NCBI RefSeq assembly: GCF_014898055.3
Contig: NW_023601104.1
Coordinates: 70,601,106-70,665,105, forward strand
Origin: Talpa occidentalis
Taxonomy: Eukaryota; Chordata; Mammalia; Eulipotyphla; Talpidae
DNA: 64,000 nucleotides
Direction: 5' to 3'
Below the pieces are notes generated by a model. It did not search any database. It saw nothing but the letters and a program-made list of their open reading frames with translations, and was not told the origin of the DNA. Within the stretch, counting starts at the first letter, position 1, and every line of letters begins with the position of its first letter. The position numbers were made by a program, and so were the translations under genes. Below, piece by piece: positions 33,571-48,715 of this stretch.

Positions 33571-36500
33571 TCTGGAGGCAATTGTAAGAGTTATTCTTTC
33601 AAAACATATCTAGGAAACAGAGTCCACCAAAGAGAAAGGAAAAAGGATCCCTGAAGTATATGGATAAATGGAGAGAGGAGGCTGACAGCTGTGGTTTGGA
33701 TCCTTTGCCTGCACTTGCAAAGGAAATCTATGCTTTCAAGATTATTGTTTTGACTAGGGGCTTTTTGAAACTTGAAGACTATCCCACGCTGGAGAAAGTC
33801 AGAAGGCTCCAAGAAATACGCTTCCAAAGACAAGAAGTTGATACCGACCTAACATGAGCACAGCAAATGAGCTACATGACAGAGTAGAAGCATGTGGAAC
33901 ACTAAGAAAAAATGTTTAATGACAATAATTGCCCTTGGGAAAACCAAATGCAATCTGGAAAATAATCATAAATACACCACATGACTCATTTGTAAATAGT
34001 CTGCACAACCTGAATAATGAAAACAGGCTGCTATTTGATTTGACTCAATCAAAATTATGATCTAACTATATTGAGAGAAAATTGGAAAATTAAGGTATAT
34101 GTGTATAGTGGCAGTTAAGAGATAAAGAGTAGGGAAGAGTATTCTATTTTCATCTTCCAAGGATAGAAGTCAGTGGATACTGACTAAAATTGAAAATCCT
34201 CACCCATATTCAGGCTATTGGTAGATAAAAAGATAAATATCACCAAAAAAGTGAAAATATTTTAAAGTCATCTCTGAGGAACAGAAAAATGCGCAGAGAG
34301 TAGAAAACTAACATGTTTCAAAATAATTCTTATGCCTCAATTGGCTCTGTAAACTATATGTATGTGTTTACTTTGATCTGACAATTAAAGTTAAAAAATA
34401 CGCAGATAACCCGAATTAGTAGGTAGATTAAATTAAAAAGAAACCAGGAAAAGCAGAGATTAAGAAAATAATTTGAATTTCCTTTCTTCCTCTGTGAACC
34501 CTGGGTCCCTTCCTGTTTATCTCAGCTCTGTCTTCTCTAGTGCTGTTATATTCACCAAATGCCATTACAGTCACCTTTTTTTTTCCTCTGGAAATCTCTT
34601 TAATGACTAAATTAGCAGTTAGAGTCACATAGAGATAGGAAGCAAGATTCTCATCAAATATCAGAAGCCACTGAAATTTCCCTCTGGATGAATGGACACA
34701 TTTGTTTCAAGATGCAAATTTCTGTAAAACACACTTATATGAGTTTGTTTCTTTAGCAAACAAGGATATTTGCCCTTCTGATCTAAGTTGAAGTAGTCAT
34801 GACCTTATGCTGCCTGCAAAGAGTAATATTCAAACTTTATCATCAAATTCTCCCAATGGTAGAGTCAGTTGTTTCCATACTATTTAAATATCCAGGTAGT
34901 TTCTTCTGTAGCCAAATGAACAAAAAGAGATAGAGAGTTTGACCAATTCATTCATTTATGCCAGGACTCACCTCACTCATGACTGAAGAAGAGAAGCACA
35001 TATGAACACGAACACACACACACACACACACACACCCCAAGTATTTTCAGTTCCTCTAATTCCTGTTTTTTTCTAATGGTCCCTCTGCTGTCCTCCCACT
35101 GAAGCAGCAGCAGTCACTTTCCAAGAGGAGTGTGCACACAGCTGAGAACAAAGAAAGCAGCGTATCTTTGAGTTTCAAATTAGGCTTTTTTTAAGCCCAT
35201 AGTCAAAACAATAATCTTGAAAGCATAGATTTCCTTTGCAAGTGCCAGACCCTTGAGACAGAAAATGGCTTTTTATATAGTTCATGTTGTGTTTTGTTTT
35301 TACTGTTAAAATCTTAGCTCTTTTTCTAGAAAACATGGAGGGGGGATGGGGTTTAGTAAAACACAGAGGGGCAGAATGGGAAGAAACATAGGTGATAAAA
35401 GAAACTTTAAAGCAAGTAAGTGTATCCTGCTTCTTCCAGAACTCTAGGACACAACAGGCCAGAATGACCTACAATCACAGGACAGATACAGCATCAAAGG
35501 ACACTCTGAAAGGTAGAAAAGTGAAGCTAGGAGGTCACAACCTAGGTAAGCTCTCTATAGAAAATAAGTCAGCCACACATTCATATAGCTCAGTTTTATT
35601 GTACATAAATTTAAACCTAACAATAAAATACTTAGGTCTGGTGAACTAGTATGATTTTGCTTTGCACTGAATTTACAGTTTTTCAAATATGAAGCATCAA
35701 AATCCATGTATGTGCTTGAAAAGCATTCATGGAGCACCTATATATATGCTCCTGCTACACCAAAGATAGTCGAAGAAGAACCAGAGATACAAGCTCCTTC
35801 ACATTGCGGCTCCTGTTTTTTGGAGGGACAAGCAGTAAATATACAAAGAAAAAATTAAAGAATTTAAAGAGAGACCTTAATAAAAAGATAATGAGATAGA
35901 GAGGAAGGAGAACTTCAGACAGATTGAGGAAACAAATTCTCCTGGCAGTAAACAGAGATAGGGGGTATGAATAACCAATCCCTGATGATTTTTCCTACCA
36001 TAGAGCTAAGAAGAAGAAAAGTAGTCCCTCTCAAAAAGCCTTTCCCTTTGGCATCATGATCTGAGCTCCTTCCTGCCCCTGCCTCTGTGTTTCAAATGTT
36101 TTCTCCACCCTTCTCTGAATCTCAGCATCTCTTTTCTCTTCACTGTGGCAGTCTGCACATTTGAGACTCACTGAGTGCTGAGATGATGATAGAGGCTAGA
36201 GACACAAGGGTGCCACCATCAAGAAAAGTGATCCAAGAGAGACCAGAAGTTGTCTGGTTCCCCACCATAGATCACTCTTTGTGAGGAGACACGACTCGGT
36301 CTATCAAGAGAGCTGCCTTTGGTCTTTCAATAGTTTGTCCCCAGTGTCACAGCTTTTAGTATTGGAGACAGAGAGAATGATAAGCTGGCAAGGCAAGAAG
36401 AAGAAACAGCAGTAGGAGGGGATGGGGCAGAGCTCAACTTCAAATAAGACAAGGATGTTTCCATATGAATAAAACAGTGTCTGTGAAATGAAGCAAATGT

Positions 36501-36984
36501 ACTTGGAGAGATGGTAGAGAGGAAGATAACTACTTGCCATAGGTAGGTAGTGGAGATAAGAAAGTGAAGACATGCTTTAAGAAGCTTGCTTTAAAGGGGA
36601 AGAATTGGCAGGTAACAGACAAAGTACAGAGTTAGTGTTTGAACCTCATATGTATTGTTCCAGGATTACAGAGACATAAGCATGATCATGGGCTGGTGAG
36701 AAAGAATAAGTAGAGAGATATAGAGATGGATAACACAAAAGAAAGAAGGCACAAAACTGGAGGGGGAAACATCAAGTGACACAGCCATTCTATGTCCACC
36801 CCATAGGCCACTCCACAGAGATCTAGACTAGTGCCTGTAACTGTCCACTCAAAAGGACAACAACAGTCCCCAACTTAGCCCAGCAGTTATTTGCACCAAA
36901 AGCCATAAAGTAATATCACTTTTTCCCCTACTCTCATATTTTATGGTTACTAACCAGTTTTCTGAAATCAAACTTTAACTACTA
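33571..36984. other. Long stretch, mostly unassigned
   Basis: 33571-34200 may be a continuation of the HAL1-like remnant but is too diverged to call. A (CA)12 tract sits at 35012-35035. A L2-like GGAGCACCTATATATATGCT lies near 35730. ORFs up to 89 codons show no domain I recognise. Confidence 0.45.
35012..35035. repeat. CA microsatellite
   Basis: Perfect CA run of about 24 bases. Confidence 0.95.
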
Positions 36985-37235
36985 TTCCCATCATCTATCA
37001 CCATGACTATTCAACTGTTCCCCCTCTTCCATCCTTGAGCCCTCATAGTTTATTTTCCACACAGCAGCAGCCAGCTTACTGTTAGCAAAACCCAAGGCAG
37101 ATGATGCCACTCTTTAACCTAAAACCCTTAAAAGTCTTCCCATCTGACTCAGAAGAAAAGCCATGACTTTGGCCTACAAGGTCCTGTGAGGTCTGGCATT
37201 CTTACCCCTCCCTGCTGCCTCCTCTAGTCTGTCTT
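36985..37235 (+). repeat. L2 LINE fragment
   Basis: TTTATTTTCCACACAGCAGC, CCAGCTTACTGTTAGCAAAA, TAAAACCCTTAAAAGTCTTC and TTGGCCTACAAGGTCCTGTG follow the L2 ORF2 C-terminal order. Confidence 0.7.
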
Positions 37236-38929
37236 TGCAAGAGGAGGGTCAGGAACAGAAGGAAATGCACATCTGCTCCAGCTTTGCTTTCTTTTTCTGA
37301 GAAATAAAAGGCCATCTGCCAAGATGAAAAAGGGAGGTCATAGGTTTTGAAGAGGTGGGAAGAAAACATGTGAGAGTTCACAAGAATAGCTGCTCAGCAA
37401 AATGTGACAGGGAGATGACCTAAAATAAGTGAAGATTCATCAGATTGCAAGCCATGCATTTCCGTGCCACCTGTTCACATGACTGGATGGTTTACCCTGG
37501 CTAAGCCCTGGAGCAGGAGCAGAAAAGGCAAGTAGAATCCAGATTGGGATTTTTTTTAGGGTGTGGTGCAGCAAAAGGACAAGGGTTTGTTTGGACGTGG
37601 TGGATTGTTAGGGGCTGAGGGTAGAAGAAAACTCTCGTAAGGGAAGGGAGATGGGGAAGCTTTCCTTCAGGACCTTTCAATAAGGAAACTGACAGGCAAA
37701 CCTCATAGGAAGCTCAATGCAAGTACTCTCCAGGCATAGGGTTCCCATCCCCCAATCTCGGTAGAAGAGTCAACACCAGACTGATTCCAAAAGGCATGAA
37801 TTTAAGTGTCCTTCCCTTGCATTCATTAAATCAATAATCACCTAATTTAGATTTTCACAGACTAAGACTTCTGGGGATTGTCATACCTAAATTCAACTTT
37901 AATGAAAACAAGATCTAAAAGGGTAATGTCAGAGATCGCTTCAGAGAGAAGCGTGGCTCCTGAATTCCCAAGGAGATCTAAACAAGTCATCACAATTTAT
38001 ATAAAAATTAAAAATGTAGGAAGTGGCTTAGAAATCATTGCAAAGAAAATTCCCTCTCTGGACATACACCAAAGTAATTCTTAAATCCTTTTTAGGCCTT
38101 TGGGCTTGACATTTATTAACAAGTTCTAAATCTATTCATCAGTGGATTTCTTAGTCTTTCAACCTGTGGAAAGTTTTTCCAAGTATTTTGTTTCCACCAA
38201 AACTAAAGTCATATGTCAACTGATTCTCGATGCTGCATATGTAAGGATCATGTAAGTCCTCCAAGTTTTTTATAGCAGAGCCCCATTTTACCTACTGGGT
38301 ACCAAACTGTCCCTGGCAATATACACATTCATGGGAAAGCAAACTAAATATATCAGAAGGTCACCAGATAATCTGGAAGTCATCAATAAATAAAAATCTC
38401 CCCTAACTAAAATACTTATTCTTGGAAAATGGGAGTTCATTAGAACTTCTCTCGAGGCCAATTTTGCGCTCCATTTTTTAACACAAAAGGAAGACTCCAT
38501 GTCTGTGTAATCCCTTTAATAATCAAATGCAAATACACTTTTTTGAAGTTGAAAGTTTCATTGTCAGTGAAAAAGAGTGTATAATCATAATCTATTTGAT
38601 CCTGTTTTAACTCTGTTTTAAGTGTCTTTTGTACTGTTTCACCAGTACTAGATTAATGGCTACTAATAAAATTATTTTCTTTCGCATAAGGAAAAAAAAA
38701 TGGTTTTACTCTCATAAAGTCAAATTTTACCTGTGGTTCACTCCCTTTAACTCTCAATGAAGCTACTCACCAATGGCCTCTTAATGCCAACCAGATCTCT
38801 CTTGAGTCTCTGCCCCACTTATTTTAGTTTTCCACCCTCTTCCTTGGCATTCTCTACTCCTATGTTAGCAATGAACTTTCTCCAGGAGCCATGTTTCCTT
38901 TCTGTCCCTCTGGGTTGTCTTCTTCATCC
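37236..38929. other. Unassigned intronic sequence
   Basis: About 1.7 kb with no confident repeat or gene. Short ORFs (66-70 codons) have no recognisable motif. Confidence 0.5.
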
Positions 38930-39175
38930 CTCTGTGACTCTCCTTCCTCCAGCTCATTTCTGATTCAACCCTGCACTGTCTGGACTTCAGTTACTCTCTC
39001 CACACTGACTCCTCAAGATCTCTCACTGCCTTACATCCCTAGAAGCCCAAGCTACAACTATAACAGCCTCACAATGAACATTTCCCAAAAGTAATCATCC
39101 TTTTCCTCCCAGTTATACCTGCTCATTCTTTCAGTTGACTTAGCCAGAAGTCCTTGGAACTCTTCATTCTACATT
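38930..39175 (+). repeat. Probable L2 fragment
   Basis: Pyrimidine-rich sequence with GAAGTCCTTGGAACTCTTCA like the L2 section reading CTTGGAGTCATCCTTGA. It is followed by a MIR and a hAT relic, with similar L2-like sequence resuming at 39620-39830 (GCAACCTTCTAGCTGGTTTC). Confidence 0.5.
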
Positions 39176-39209
39176 ATCCCGCACATTCATTCACCAATAA
39201 CAATTTAAA

Positions 39210-39400
39210 TGTTTCAGGAATGTTATATAAAATCTCTTCTTGAGTATTTCAAATAAATCTGCAAGGTAAGGATGATTATGTCCATTTTACAGATGATGGT
39301 TTAGATAATTTTGGTAAATATCCAACAAGTGATAAAAAAAAAAAAACTGAACCTAGGATTGTCTGACTCTAAAGTCCATGGTCTTTTCACAAACCAAGTT
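39210..39400 (-). repeat. MIR element, reverse
   Basis: AAGGTAAGGATGATTATGTC, CATTTTACAGATGATGGTTT and GAACCTAGGATTGTCTGACT follow the reverse MIR order; an A13 run interrupts it. Confidence 0.72.
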
Positions 39401-39420
39401 GTCTAAGCTAGGCTATGGGA

Positions 39421-39590
39421 AACCACAGCACACATGCTGAATCTGGCTTGCCACCTGTTGGAAGCCTTGTTGGAAAACAACTATGCTCATTTTTTATATA
39501 CTGTCTGTGGCTGCTTTAGAACTACAACTGCAGGGGTGAGTAGTTGCAACAGAGACCCTATAATTACTATGCGAGCCTACAGGAAAAATA
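39421..39590. mobile_element. hAT-Charlie-type nonautonomous DNA transposon relic
   Basis: CACATGCTGAATCTGGCTTG, CCACCTGTTGGAAGCCTTGT, TATACTGTCTGTGGCTGCTT, AACTACAACTGCAGGGGTGA, GTAGTTGCAACAGAGACCCT resemble the widespread MER5-like mammalian element ending in GTTTGCTGACCCCTG. The terminal inverted repeat is lost. Confidence 0.72.
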
Positions 39591-39973
39591 AATTTCCAAT
39601 TCTAAACCTGTGCCAGCCTCAAATTACATCTTCCTAGTTACAGCAGCAACCTTCTAGCTGGTTTCTCTTCCCATAGCCTTTATCTCCTCCAATTCATCTT
39701 CAACGTCGAAGAATAAAAGTCTTATTTATGCCACAACTTTTTGTATAAAATACAACATCCTCATCAATGTATACAAGTCACTGACATCCTAGTTCCTTCC
39801 TTCATCCTCTTCAATAACTGATTTCCATTAAAGACAAAGTGAAATAGTGTATATTCCACCCCAAAAGACCAAATGGTTTCATTTCTGTATTTTTTCACAA
39901 ATATTCTCTTTACTTGGAAAGTACCTAAATCCTACTTCATTTCTCTGTTTTGTTTTGTTTTTTTTTGGTATTA

Positions 39974-40220
39974 TGATGGAGATGGCCATGGGGATAGGTG
40001 AAGATGGAGGTGGAGATGTGAATGGAGAGGGGGGTGAATAATGGGATGGAAATGGGGTGGGCATGGAGATAGAGGGGGAGATGGACATGGGGGCAGGACC
40101 GAGATGGGGATGGGAGTGGAGATGGGGGTGGACGTGGGAAAGGAGATGGGGCTGAGGACAGCATACAAATGAGTATGAAGAGGGGGTAGAGAAGAGGTTG
40201 GAAATGGAGATGAATATGGG
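39974..40220. repeat. Degenerate purine-rich minisatellite (GGAGAT/GATGGG)n
   Basis: The plus strand is built almost wholly of hexamer variants such as GATGGAGATGG, GGAGATGTGAATGGAGAGGG and GAGATGGGGATGGGAGTGG. The minus strand, which is the KCNH5 RNA strand, is correspondingly pyrimidine-rich. Spurious proline/serine-rich ORFs arise on that strand (39879-40281). Confidence 0.9.
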
Positions 40221-41730
40221 TTTGGGGGTAGAAAGAATGAGACAATTCAGTGATTTTCTTGTCCAGCACTCCCTGTACCATTCACTTCTGGAAGATGGGG
40301 AAATATCCAGTGTATATACCTAATACCAACACCTACCAGCACTCCTAGCTCAATGCTAAATGAATTAAATAATTTTAAGTGACACAGCGACCTTGCAAAG
40401 AGGCCAAGCTAGTTAATAGGTAGTTAATAGTGAAAAAAATTCTTGTTACTTTCTGGGAAAACACAACCTTTATAGAATCTGAGAGGCTTTGTGAAAATGT
40501 GACTGGGCATAAAAAGAAACAAGCATAGAAAAGAACATTCCTGAAAAAGATACAAGTTCTATTTTGAAAAAGAAACAGGAAATAACATGCACCTCACATA
40601 ATTCTTTTCTAATGACTGGACTATACACCAGGAATCACTAAACCACAAAAAAAGGAAGTACCTGTAACTCTGAACTTTGGGCAGGCTCAACAAAATATTT
40701 TTCCTCATGGGACACTCAACTCATTAAAGAAAAGCAAAAAAAGAGAGAGAGAGAGAGAGTTTTATACAAGTAGGGGTAAAGAGGCACAAAGAATTGACCC
40801 AGTTTCCAAAATAAACATTATGCTTTAAGCTCTCTCCATCTGGCTAAAACTAAAACCAGAAATGAAAATCAGCATATTCACACTCCATTTCTTATCTACA
40901 CCACAACAAGGACAAAAAAATGTTTAACATATAACTTAATATTTTATCAGTCACCTGAAGTCTCGCATTATGATTTATAGAGAATTTTTTTTTTAATTTT
41001 GAAAAAAGATAACTTACTCTTAAGCCCGCCTGGACATCCATCTGGGCCAAACATCCTTCTGAGTCCTGACTGGCAGGTCATACAGATGTCTCCCTGCACC
41101 CCATTCCTATGTCCTGAGGCAAATGTTTTTCATTTTTCTTTCCTAGCTGCCTAATTTCTGTATAGAAAAGGATTTCTCTATCTAAGAGCATATTTTCTTG
41201 TCTCCTTAACTATCCCCACTCGTAACTCTACAGAACATATTCCATACAAAATACATCTTCTTGTCCACAAAGCACCTTGCAATACACATTAAAACTGTTA
41301 AGTGACATCTTTTCCTTCACCACATTAACCTTATCTCCAATAACCAGCCCAATTTTATGGAAAGTACCATAAGTGTACTAACGGAATCCAAGATATGTAG
41401 AATGTCAACACCGAAAGTAGCTTAAAAAGTCACTGAATTCAATTCCTGTATTTCACAACTGAAAACATTCAAACCCAGACAGAAGCAAAGACTCTCCAAG
41501 GACACACACAGGCCTTTTCCCTCAACTTAGTCTACAATTTCCTAGTCTCTGAGTCTCATCATCTTCTATTTATTTCCTTTTCCAGTGGAAAGGTATAAGG
41601 GCAATGCCCAGAGTCTCAGCATGGCTTTATCTGACCCCAACAGAGGAGGTTAAATGAGTTTATCAACTGGAGAATATGATACGTGGAATCAGTCTCCTCT
41701 GCATGATGGTGAGTGACCAGTATGAGCTAA

Positions 41731-41925
41731 GTGCTCCCTAGTGGCACCAAAACACCCACATGGAGGTTCAAATTTCCCTTCATGCATATTCCACTGGCAG
41801 TGTGCTGCTATGCTTCTAAATGGGCTAACCCACTTATCTACTGCATTATAAACCATATCAGTCACTTACAGAAAGTTCTTAGACTGCTTGAGCAATCATC
41901 AATTACTCCTAAAAAGTGCAGGTAA
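41731..41925 (+). other. Short ORF with a GPCR-TM7-like NPLIY motif; probably chance or a relic
   Basis: The frame after a TAA at 41728 reads a hydrophobic stretch FPFMHIPLAVCCYASKWANP then NPLIYCIINH, like a class A receptor's seventh membrane segment. It ends at TAA with CAGGTAAGC overlapping. No preceding TM6-like sequence is found in any frame. The start is GTG. It lies antisense to KCNH5. I cannot assign a family, so this may be coincidence. Confidence 0.2.
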
Positions 41926-43605
41926 GCATTATTATGACTGTATTTCCTGTCTAACAATTCTACCTCAGCAATTTTCATAACCATACTTTTCAGTGTTGCT
42001 TTCTTTCACCTTATAAACACTTGGTTTGCACGGCATCACAGATTCTGATATTCACATACCACGAAAGTAAGGTTGCCTCATTTTTGCAAGCAGGCAACGT
42101 GGAAATGTAAAAAAAAAACGGTTTTTCATAAAATAAACACCCAAAGTCCAGCCTTATAACCCTTTGAAATGTGTTGTCTATCTATTTACCAACGTACTGA
42201 ATATTTGGTAGTGTATTAAAACAAGCAAAATATGTAGAGATATGGGAGAGAGAGAGATAAATTATAAAGGCACAAAAATTATATATGGGAAAAAGTTGAT
42301 GAAGCATATTTTTATATGTCTCATTTTTATAGATGTTTATGAAAAAATACAAATTATAGTCTTTTATAATGATTGGGTTAAACCAAATACAATTTATGTG
42401 ATTGTTTAGTAATGAAGAAAGAACCCAGTAAGCAATCACTTCCTTAATAAATCTTTAGAAGAGGATTCATAAAAATAAATTAAGATAAAAGGATAATCAT
42501 ATCAGAAAAATTCCATACTGATATTCATAAAAACAAATCATCGGTGTACTAAGGTGCTTCCTAAACAGAACAAAACTAGTCAATCTGCTAATCTTTGGGG
42601 AAAAAGAAAAAATTAGTAGGGGCTGAATAATAAGAATGTATAAATGAAATGGGTTAGAAAACATTTCAGGAGGGCATCATTAAGTACTAACTAGGCAAAT
42701 TAGCAGAGATTGCCCACATCTTGATCTAAAAGGAAAAAAAGTATGCTGTTTTCCACAACAGCTGCAGAATTAAACTGCAGAACATATTCTCTTTCACAAA
42801 AGTCCTTTGGTAGTGAATTTCATGAATGTCAGCAGAGTAGTCAAGCTCATTCATGAGTGGACAGAAACAAGAATGCGAATGAGAGGTCTCTCCTGGGGAA
42901 GTAGTGGCTGCTACCAGGGCCATGGAATTCACTCAAGGCAGAAAGCATGTTGAAACTGAGCAAAGACAAATCTGAGGCTGAGAAGGCATGATGGTAGACA
43001 TATGCTGAAATGAAAAAAAAAAAAAAGAAAAAAAAAAAGCCTTTCCAATGTGTGGAATCTCAGCAGAAGATTTTTCAACTTGAGCACACAAGGAAACACA
43101 GGATTGAAGTCTAAGAAATTCCTAGCAAGTATGAAAATTCCCCTGACCTTGCTGACATAGAAAGCATCAGAGGGAACATGGCAACTGGGATGGAAGGGAG
43201 TTCATAGTAATAAATTTTGTTTGAAGATTCGCTATCAATAAGAAGAACCGTAAGACCATGTGTCTACCTAGGAGTCCTGATGTAATTCAGCAGTAGACAG
43301 GAAAGAAGCTACAGTCAGAGAGGAAAGGCCATTCGAAAAAAAGAGGGCTCAGCAAGGACGCAGCATGATTATTTCAGATGATTTTCTCTGGAAAGAAGAG
43401 GCAATCATTGACAGGTAGGGATAACTGTTCTTAACCGAATACCGGCAGCTGGTCACCATCAACCTATTCTGATAAAACATTTTTCTCACTTATTGATTCA
43501 GAAGGTTACAAGTGATGCTTCTCCAACAGCACAGATTGACTGGAATCCAGCACAATTAAAACAGGAACCTTTCTGTTTTTTAGTTTCCTCTTCCATCCCT
43601 CCCTT

Positions 43606-43611
43606 CACACA

Positions 43612-43648
<37 letters not shown>
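43606..43648. repeat. CA microsatellite
   Basis: CA run with one CATA interruption at its left part, 43 bases in all. Confidence 0.97.
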
Positions 43649-43650
<2 letters not shown>

Positions 43651-44495
43651 CTAAACCATGGGCAAGGTCTATGGCTGATAACACATTTGGGTTCTGGGAA
43701 AACTGGTGGTTTGTGTTTATTTCCCTTGGTGTTATTGTAGAAGGGAAACAGACTAAAATTTTTAAACAGCTGCAACAGCCATCTTTGGCAGAGACTTTTA
43801 GGCATGTGTGGCTAATAAATTTTAGAATTTTAGGGGGATACTTAACAATTCATGGGTCTTGAAAGTTTTCTACCATCTTCTTGGATTGCTACAAAGGAAA
43901 TATACAATGAAATTACTAAGGAATTGAGGGCTGAAAGGAAATTAAAAGGCATCTCCCTGGAAAATTCTGGCTATAGAAACTGCACTTGTTAAGAGATATA
44001 CAAAGAAAAACCAAAATAAACAGGCAAAAAATGTCAAAATTGATTTGTGTACAAAGAAAACTCGTGCTCAGATGCTGAAAGGAGACAGTGAAGGCAAAAG
44101 ACTGACTTTAAAACCTTCATGTTGAAATCAAGATAAGAACTGAAGAGAAGGGAAAGAAGAGAAAAGAAAGAAATTTCAATATAAGTGTAATTTGGCAATA
44201 CAGGACGTCAAGGAGTGAACCCAACTCTGACCTAAGTAAAGTCCTGAAAATTCTACTGAATTAAAAATTTCCAACATAGGTAGATTCAAAAAGCAGGTAG
44301 CAAAAAGGGAGAGAAAGGATGGTTGGTGCTTGCACTGACTAACTAGCCTCTTGCATCTTAGAGACTTTGGGTTGGAGGATACCAATTGAAGGTATCACAC
44401 AGTGATAGTGGAGTCACCTTGGCTTTCAAAAAAAGGAAATGGCAAAATTCAGTGTGCATTTTCCTGGTGTGTATCTTCATGAAATACTTAATGGG

Positions 44496-44773
44496 GGGCC
44501 TCCATAATGGCACAAGGGGCCTCAGCACTATGAAGCTATCAGCAGCCTCTGCAGCAGGAGTTCAATCCCTGACCGGAGAGCTAACCCAGACGGCACAGCA
44601 GACCTCTCCTGTCTCACCCGCTTGTCTCCTCAGCAGTGTATTTCAGTCAATCTGCCTGTTCTGCTCCCCACTCTGTCTCTGGTGAATCTTCTTTCCCACC
44701 CCACCACATACCTCTGGCTTATACCTCAGTTCTTGTATGCATAAATAAATTAAATAAATTTTAAAAAAAATCA
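44496..44773 (+). mobile_element. tRNA-derived SINE (copy 16, diverged)
   Basis: Head GGGCCTCCATAATGGCACAA, B-box-like GTTCAATCCCT, body CCCAGACGGCACAGCAGACC, tail GCATAAATAAATTAAATAAA then A8. Similar CTTAATGGGG and CCTAATGGGG flank it. Confidence 0.92.
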
Positions 44774-45106
44774 AGACCTAATGGGGTAGATCCTTATGAT
44801 GACCATCAGGGACATCTTCAAATTCATTAATTCATAAAATAAATTTAGATTGATTATGGCATTAAGAATCTTTCAGTGGTTGGGTATACAGGAGCCAAAA
44901 AAAAAAAATCACAAGACAGGCAAAAGTTCTGCTCCTATGGAATTTGCATTCCGAGGAAAAAGAAACACTGTGAATGTGACTTTGGAACTTGGTAGGTTCA
45001 ATGAAGACAAAGGATAAAGGGCATAGGATAAGGGTGATTGGTACTGAGGTTGTTTGGTACATAGTTCCTTTATGTTCTGCTTGATATGATCCAATCACTC
45101 TTTTTT

Positions 45107-45394
45107 ATTAAAAAAAATTAATTTATTTATACAAGAACTGGGGTACAAGCCAGAGGCACGGGAGGGTGAGAGAATTCACCAGAGACAGAACAGGGAACAG
45201 AACAGGCATACAGACCAAGGAGCAGAACAGGCAGATAGACCAAAAACACTGCTGAGGTGAGCAGTGGGTGAGACAGGAGAGGTCTGCCATACCATGTGGT
45301 TATGTCCCTAGAAGACTGGGAATCAAACCCGCGCTGCAGAGGCTGAGGACAACTCCACAGCGCTGCACTCAACCTGCTGCACCACCGGGGAGGC
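45107..45394 (-). mobile_element. tRNA-derived SINE (copy 17) with an internal 25-bp duplication
   Basis: Plus strand starts after T-rich sequence with TTAATTTATTTATACAAGAA and ends CACCACCGGGGAGGCCC. A near-perfect tandem duplication (45194-45218 and 45219-45243, both GGAACAGAACAGGCA-like) lies in its body. CCAATCACTCTTTTTT at 45091-45106 and CCAATCTCTCTCTTTTTT at 45395-45412 is its target duplication. Confidence 0.93.
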
Positions 45395-45412
45395 CCAATC
45401 TCTCTCTTTTTT

Positions 45413-45674
45413 AAGACTATTTATGCATACAAGAACTGGAGCACAGGCCAAAGGTGTGGGAGGGGTGGGTGAGGAAATTCACCAAAGACAGAGTGAGGAA
45501 CAGAAAAGGCAGATTGACTGAAATACACTGCTCAGGGGAGCAGCGGGCAAGTCCCGAGAAATCTGCTGCGCCATGTGGTTCACCTCCCTAGCTAGGGATC
45601 AAACTCATATTGCAGTGGCTGCAGATACCTTCATAGGTTGCATCTTAACCCCTTGCACCACCAGGGAGGCCCCT
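45413..45674 (-). mobile_element. tRNA-derived SINE (copy 18, older)
   Basis: TATTTATGCATACAAGAACT through TTGCACCACCAGGGAGGCCC. Its outer duplication is GATCCAATC at about 45089 and 45680. The left half is separated from this copy by copy 17, so copy 17 landed in the flank of copy 18. Confidence 0.92.
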
Positions 45675-45691
45675 AATAAGATCCAATCTCA

Positions 45692-48424
<2,733 letters not shown>

Positions 48425-48438
48425 TAACTCAATTTTTT

Positions 48439-48701
48439 TTTAAAGATTTATTTATTTTTATACAAGAACTGGGGTACAGGCCAGATGCGCGGGAGGGTGA
48501 GAGGATTCACCGGAGACAAAGCAGGGAACAGAACAGGCAGACTAACGAAATACACTGCTGAGGGGAGCAGTGGGCGAGACAGGAGAGGTCTGCTGCACCA
48601 TGAGGGATTCTCGCCGGTTGGCTGGGATTGAACCCGCACTGCAGAGGCTGCGGACAGCTTTACAGAGCGGTGCTCAAACACCTGCACCACGAGGGAGGCT
48701 C
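48439..48701 (-). mobile_element. tRNA-derived SINE (copy 19)
   Basis: Plus strand TTTATTTATTTTTATACAAG to GCACCACGAGGGAGGCTC. Perfect 14-bp duplication TAACTCAATTTTTT at 48425-48438 and 48702-48715. It lies 1.6 kb upstream of the KCNH5 exon, in the sense orientation. Confidence 0.95.
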
Positions 48702-48715
48702 TAACTCAATTTTTT

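Larger units (their letters stand above)
40221..44480. other. Long stretch, mostly unassigned
   Basis: No clear SINE, L1 or L2. Small items: (GA)9 at about 40742-40759, an A-rich tract at 43013-43038, a CA array at 43606-43648, and the receptor-like ORF at 41731-41925. Purine-rich stretches near 44140-44170. This is the largest repeat-poor part of the window. Confidence 0.5.

Noticed and set aside
39879..40281. Proline/serine-rich ORFs
   Set aside because: Complement of the purine-rich minisatellite.
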